From contig JAMSLZ010000008.1 in assembly GCA_026027325.1 (NCBI GenBank), forward strand, positions 682,001 to 746,000: a stretch of DNA of 64,000 nucleotides, written 5' to 3'. Within the stretch, counting starts at the first letter, position 1. Every line of letters begins with the position of its first letter. The notes under the pieces are model-generated. The model made no database searches. It was not told the origin of the DNA and saw nothing but the letters and a program-made list of their open reading frames with translations. The stretch comes from Actinomucor elegans (Eukaryota > Mucoromycota > Mucoromycetes > Mucorales > Mucoraceae). Positions 60,165-64,000 of the stretch are shown here, piece after piece. The translations under genes and the position numbers were made by a program.

Positions 60165-60290
60165 GGTGATTTAGCCAAGAGAACTGAATATCAACACGAG
60201 ATATCTCAGTCAAATGTTGCATCTTATTGCTAGTCTATACTCTGCATCTGATATGGCTTTAATTTGACTTCAATACTCGATGTATTAACC
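60165..60290. repeat. Solo unit of the satellite-like family
   Basis: CACGAGATATCTCAGTCAAA, then a TGTTGCATCTTATTGC block and TAGTCTATACTC, line up with the best units of loci A and B. AATTTGACTTCAATA follows at the spacing seen in the arrays. It lies between the convergent atg6 and eIF2B-beta stops, with an A run just upstream (60137-60149). Confidence 0.55.
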
Positions 60291-60370
60291 ATCTTGTTCA
60301 CATTTGTAATATGTATACCTTACAAGCGCTTCGCTGACAATCTGAATGATAAAACTCTATTTATTATTAT

Positions 60371-61775
60371 TTACAATGTAGTATCTTCTTGATCGTAATT
60401 ATCGTTAATCAATCTATAAACATAAGTAGGTGGTGCGGATCCTCTATTGACAGATAATATTAGTATGCGTTATTAATGATCGCAAGTGTAACTTACAAGT
60501 TGTGAATAAACAGACTGACCAATTCTGGTTGAACGTAATCATAATAGGGATTTGAGATGGTGACCTTGTCAATAATTGATCCTTCTTGATAATGAAGCAC
60601 ATTATGAGGACTGACAGTAACATTGAATGTATCCGAATCATACGCAAATAAAGGTGATAATTTGTAAAGTGCAGTACAAACCAAGACGGGTGTGGAATGG
60701 TGCTTGGCTGCTGCAGCTAATAAATGAGAACCTGTCACTGCCACTAATCCACCATTGGCAAGTACAGCATGTGAACCAAGTACCACCTTATTGACGCGAG
60801 GCATAGCTGCAAAAATGGCTGAATCAGAAATGACTGTAGTATCGATACCAGCAGCAGACAAGGTACGTGCCATTTCATGGCCTTGATATGTAGGTGAAGT
60901 TTCTGCTACAAGCACTTGGAATTTACGCTTGTGTGCTGCTCTAATCAGGAACTCTTCTACTGTACGAGACTTTCCAATGGTCATAATCACCTCACTAAAC
61001 TAATTAGTTTTTTTTTTGAAATGGTTTTTGTTATCAAAGAAGACTCACTTGGCATGGATGAAATCAGTAGCTTGATCAGCAATACCTTTGTATACACTCT
61101 CTAGATCAGCAATGATCTCCTCATTGATTTCTTGAATGATAAGAGGTTTGAGATTATACGTGTTTTTAATGGTTTGTTGCTGTTGCTGTTGCTTTGATTC
61201 TTCAAACGTCTTTGAAGCGCCATCTGATAATAAATGAAACATAGAGGATTGTCTCAGCAATGGATACTCAGTGGCCTGGTTGCTAGCATTGGGTTTTTTC
61301 TGTGTTTCTTGATAAGAAATATCACTATCATCATCCTCTACTTCTTCCTCTTCGTCATCATATTGTTCAGCATTATTATCATCGCCATGCAATTCACCGC
61401 GAGCTACCTCACGAATAATTTTGAGGACTCGGCGTACAATGTTACCGACTGCCAATTCTATAATATGCTTTATTGGTTAGTGTCTCATCAATCTTTTTGG
61501 CTACAAGATTACCTTTGGGTTGTGCAGCTACAAGACGACTGCCCAAGTCCGTAATAAATTCAATGAGCAAATCCACGTTATACCAACGCGTAGTAGAAAC
61601 AGCTTGTCTTAAAATAATGGCTGTTTCTTTAGCTACTTCATATGAACCAACAACTTGTCTTGTCAAGACGTTAAAATTATGCTTAAATGGAGCCAAATTT
61701 CGGTCGAAATTACCTCGTCTTTAACTTGAGAACAAAGTTGTCGACTTGAACTTCGAGTGCTTTAGGAAGGGTCAT
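60371..61775 (-). CDS. gcd7: Translation initiation factor eIF2B subunit beta
   Basis: Five exons on the minus strand: 61775-61714, 61658-61513, 61457-61049, 60994-60497 and 60443-60371. They give 395 residues. eIF2B is the nucleotide exchange factor for eIF2 and the target of the integrated stress response; beta belongs to its regulatory core with alpha and delta. Strong blocks are [66 protein letters not shown] and [12 protein letters not shown]. The end [14 protein letters not shown] fits the beta family. Between the N-terminal helices and the Rossmann-like domain sits a low-complexity acidic insert ([13 protein letters not shown]) plus a Gln run, longer than in human EIF2B2. Exon 4 is entered at GTTTAG (60995), giving NEVIMTIG; a nearer TTAG would shift the frame. 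Confidence 0.95.
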
Positions 61776-62090
61776 GGCGCTTTATAAAGTCGAGAAGAGA
61801 AGAGCGAAAATATTTTTATATGTTGAGCCAGCTTATATTTTTTTTTTTTTTTTTTTTCGGTCAAAAGTGACTGTTACAGTGCCGCCAGTGCCAAATGAGC
61901 GATACTTGAAAAAACTCGCAACGGCTTTGTGACACTCCAGCCAGTGGTTTTGAGATATTTACGTATAATAAAGACAATAAATAGGATGAAACTCCTTTAA
62001 GATGTTTATTAAGATAGAAATGTTAGTGAAAATAAGAAGGCAATTTATAATTCTTAGAGTTAATTCTTTTTTCGATATAAAAAAATCTTC
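61776..62090. other. eIF2B-beta promoter side
   Basis: A long T run (about 61839-61857) lies 64 bp upstream of the start. No other element is clear. Confidence 0.4.
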
Positions 62091-62790
62091 ATGCCTACGA
62101 ATAAGGAGCCTCAGCAACATAGGTCAGGCCTGTTAGTTCCTGGGCGATCCTATGTCATCGTAGCTACTGACAGTAATCGCACAGGCGCCATCAAACAATT
62201 GCTTTTAGTCAAACAACAAAACTAGCCTCTTCACTCAACGATTCTAATTCTGAATTTCGATATCTCAAAAGTCGTATCTGGTAATATCCCCGCTCTCCCG
62301 GAGGATACCTCTTAGATGTATCTTCACTTAACGTTCCTGATCAAGTATTTCTAGGTGTAATTGATCAACAATATGAAGCCAAGTGTTTTTATAGAAACAA
62401 GTTTTTGGCAAGAATGCAACAGCAATACATCGAGATTTACCCAAAAAGTCTATTATTGATAAGTTTATAACTGAAGATGTTCAGTAGGATAAATAGAAGA
62501 TTCGTCTTTTGCCTTGTAAAGCCATTGAGGGAGCCGGTAAAGTTATATAGCTTTTCTCTCACGGATATTCCTTGTCTTCTTAGTGACGAGCTTGAAAGGG
62601 CCTCAGAGAGGCTCCAAGTCGCTTTGGTACTATTTTGGATATAGGACTTCATCAAGAATCCGCAGATGGATGGTTTATGAGCAATGGTTATGTTGTATTG
62701 CTATGTTGGGATAGGAAGATTGCAGAAAAAATCTCAAATACAAAGCATTGGGTCCAGGAAGAATGCTCTCTTTTTTATTTATCAGTTTTG
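62091..62790 (+). pseudogene. Unassigned degenerate coding relic
   Basis: A frame from ATG 62091 (MPTNKEPQQHRSGLLVPGRS...) stops after about 43 codons. A shifted frame then reads KLASSLNDSNSEFRYLKSRIW, meets a TAA, and continues in the same frame with SPGGYLLDVSSLNVPDQVF and QYIEIYPKSLLLISL. After more stops, another protein-like piece appears (SADGWFMSNGYVVLLCWDRK, about 62640-62730). The composition is protein-like in pieces but broken by several stops and frame changes without intron signals. I do not recognise the family. The right end overlaps the Ufo1-like gene on the other strand by a few bases. Confidence 0.35.
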
Positions 62791-64000
62791 CTTAATTCTA
62801 GAATATAACGAAGTTCTTCATCCATGTCTTCATCTACGTTTTCGTGTATGTTATTATAAGAAGCTTCTGCAGCAGTGGGCCATTCATCTATGCTTGTACT
62901 TTGAGAGTAGCTACTTTCACTATCTATGCTAAAATCACTGTTTTGATCTTGCTCAAGCTGCTGATGCTCAAGACTAGCAATAACGGCCTTCATCAATTCT
63001 TCGTCATTTTCATCAATAAAATCACTGGCGCCAATGGTGGGATCTTGCAGAGATGAACTCGATACTTTTTCTTCTTGCTTTGATAACATCATGGCATAAT
63101 CCAACATTTCCTCATCCGTTAAGCCCAATGAGAATTTGTTGATTTGCTTCTCTTCTCTTGCTCGTTCCATCTTTTCCGTTTCTAATTTCTTGATGGATTC
63201 CTTGACTTCACGGTCAATCTCGTATCGGATACGATCTCTAGCCATTGCATTACCACTAGGCTTTCCTTTCTGTTTCAGTGTACGTCGATTCATCAAAAGC
63301 TGATTACTAGGTGAGAAATCCCAAGTTTTGACTTGATGCCCAATGGTGGCTATGCCTTGATAATCGTTGCACCAAATGTTCTTGACGCGCATCATATCTA
63401 CATCAGTTCGATCTACGGGTGCATTCTTAGGAATCTTGTTGCCTAGTGTGTTGATGTTTATGCCCGTCAAAGGATCCCACATACGAATCCATCCGTCATC
63501 ACTGCCAGTGATAACCTTGCAAGCATCCACGTAGATACTACTGATAGGCGAGATATGACCATCGTTGAAAACACGTAAAGGTTTGATAGTGCGGTTATCC
63601 TCACTAACTTGATCTCCGTTCCAAAGACAGATAGTGCCTATATCATCACCTGTAACTAACAGACGTGTTGTTTTGGCATTGAGTGGAGTACCTTGTCCTG
63701 AAGTAGGTTGGCTTGAAGAAGCTGGCGAAGAAGGAGTGGATGATAAATCAATGATGCCACCACTGATTTTTTTTCTGGTGCCGTTGCTGCTGGCAGGACG
63801 AGGCCTTAAAGCAGACTCTAGTGAAAGTATAGTGGAAACAGGCATTCTATCCCATTGCATGCAAGTGATATTAGCTCCTGTAGCGTGTCCGTACGCAAAT
63901 ACGCCCACACAAGCGCCAGTGTTGGTACAGTACTTGTAAATCTCTGTTTGACCCGAGTAAGCTACAATCACCTGCTGAGTAATGTCATCATAAGAGATGC
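62775..64000 (-). CDS. WD40 protein with C-terminal UIM-like motifs, Ufo1-like (partial, 5' end outside the window)
   Basis: An open frame enters from beyond 64000 and ends at TAA 62775, giving 408 visible residues. The visible part starts inside a WD40 propeller (QQVIVAYSGQTEIYKY, LVTGDDIGTICLWNGD, VITGSDDGWIRMWDPLTG, then HQVKTWDFSP). A charged helix (RDRIRYEIDREVKESIKKLETEKMERAREEKQ) follows, and then three ubiquitin-interacting-motif-like segments: TDEEMLDYAMMLSKQEE, NDEELMKAVIASLEHQ and MDEELRYILELSKT at the extreme C-terminus. WD40 plus terminal UIMs is the layout of yeast Ufo1, an F-box subunit of an SCF ligase whose UIMs promote its own turnover. The F-box, if present, would lie outside the window. 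The missing 5' part is due to the window edge, not truncation. Confidence 0.7.
   Translation of the reverse strand, partial: ISYDDITQQVIVAYSGQTEIYKYCTNTGACVGVFAYGHATGANITCMQWDRMPVSTILSLESALRPRPASSNGTRKKISGGIIDLSSTPSSPASSSQPTSGQGTPLNAKTTRLLVTGDDIGTICLWNGDQVSEDNRTIKPLRVFNDGHISPISSIYVDACKVITGSDDGWIRMWDPLTGININTLGNKIPKNAPVDRTDVDMMRVKNIWCNDYQGIATIGHQVKTWDFSPSNQLLMNRRTLKQKGKPSGNAMARDRIRYEIDREVKESIKKLETEKMERAREEKQINKFSLGLTDEEMLDYAMMLSKQEEKVSSSSLQDPTIGASDFIDENDEELMKAVIASLEHQQLEQDQNSDFSIDSESSYSQSTSIDEWPTAAEASYNNIHENVDEDMDEELRYILELSKTDK

Noticed and set aside
1..64000. CRISPR arrays, rRNA, tRNA genes, prophage or biosynthetic gene cluster
   Set aside because: None was seen. The organism is eukaryotic, the repeats lack spacer structure, and the single P450 has no neighbouring biosynthetic core enzyme.

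Overview
The window looks like nuclear DNA of an early-diverging fungus, most likely Mucoromycota (Mucorales-type). The reasons are: AT-rich sequence; many very short introns (about 43-85 bp) with GT-AG ends and TACTAAC-like branch sites; a fungal-type elongation factor 3; and a fungal gene set in which trafficking, translation and ubiquitin genes sit between AT-rich spacers of 2-3 kb. I see no tRNA, rRNA, CRISPR array or bacterial-style operon. The species cannot be fixed from the sequence alone.

Layout, left to right: a tandem repeat array (150-506) and an unassigned broken gene (1155-1823, -); a 4E-T-like eIF4E-binding protein (3090-5298, +); a CsbD/Hmp1-like protein (7605-8141, -); eIF2A (10637-12733, +); an Ndt80/PhoG-like transcription factor (13453-15181, -); a cytochrome P450 (17112-19166, -) with a 286-bp tandem duplication upstream (19705-20276); a frameshifted multi-pass membrane protein (22722-23893, +); a SulP/STAS anion transporter (26182-28659, -) head-to-head with a Cdc4/FBXW7 F-box WD40 protein (29114-30853, +); an Sso1-type syntaxin (31801-33393, -); an F-box protein (34166-35035, -); elongation factor 3 (36910-40077, -); a Drs2-type P4-ATPase (42948-47286, +); a broken Cu/Zn superoxide dismutase (47796-48474, -); a Tlg1/syntaxin-6 SNARE (51420-52409, -); an auxin-efflux-carrier-type transporter (53410-54861, +); ESCRT-II Vps22/SNF8 (54995-56057, -); Atg6/Beclin-1 (58319-60046, +); eIF2B-beta (60371-61775, -); a coding relic (62091-62790); and the 3' part of a Ufo1-like WD40 protein with UIM-like motifs (62775-64000, -). 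I re-derived exon structures by hand from splice signals and reading frame. Intact genes close as full-length frames. Exceptions are noted in their entries.

Functional themes: membrane traffic (Sso1, Tlg1, Drs2, Vps22, Atg6), translation (4E-T, eIF2A, EF3, eIF2B-beta) and ubiquitin ligase adaptors (Cdc4, a plain F-box protein, a Ufo1-like protein). This is ordinary eukaryotic gene order, not an operon, so co-location is not evidence of joint function.

The least explained material lies between genes. One degenerate satellite-like family has a period of about 156-184 bp at two loci (36036-36640, 50785-51345), with a solo unit at 60165-60290. A second family has a period of about 197 bp at 41300-41980. 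There is also a ~95-bp array at the left edge and a recent 286-bp duplication near the P450. Disrupted genes (SOD, the membrane protein, two relics) show ongoing decay. I did not find a clearly new multi-gene system.
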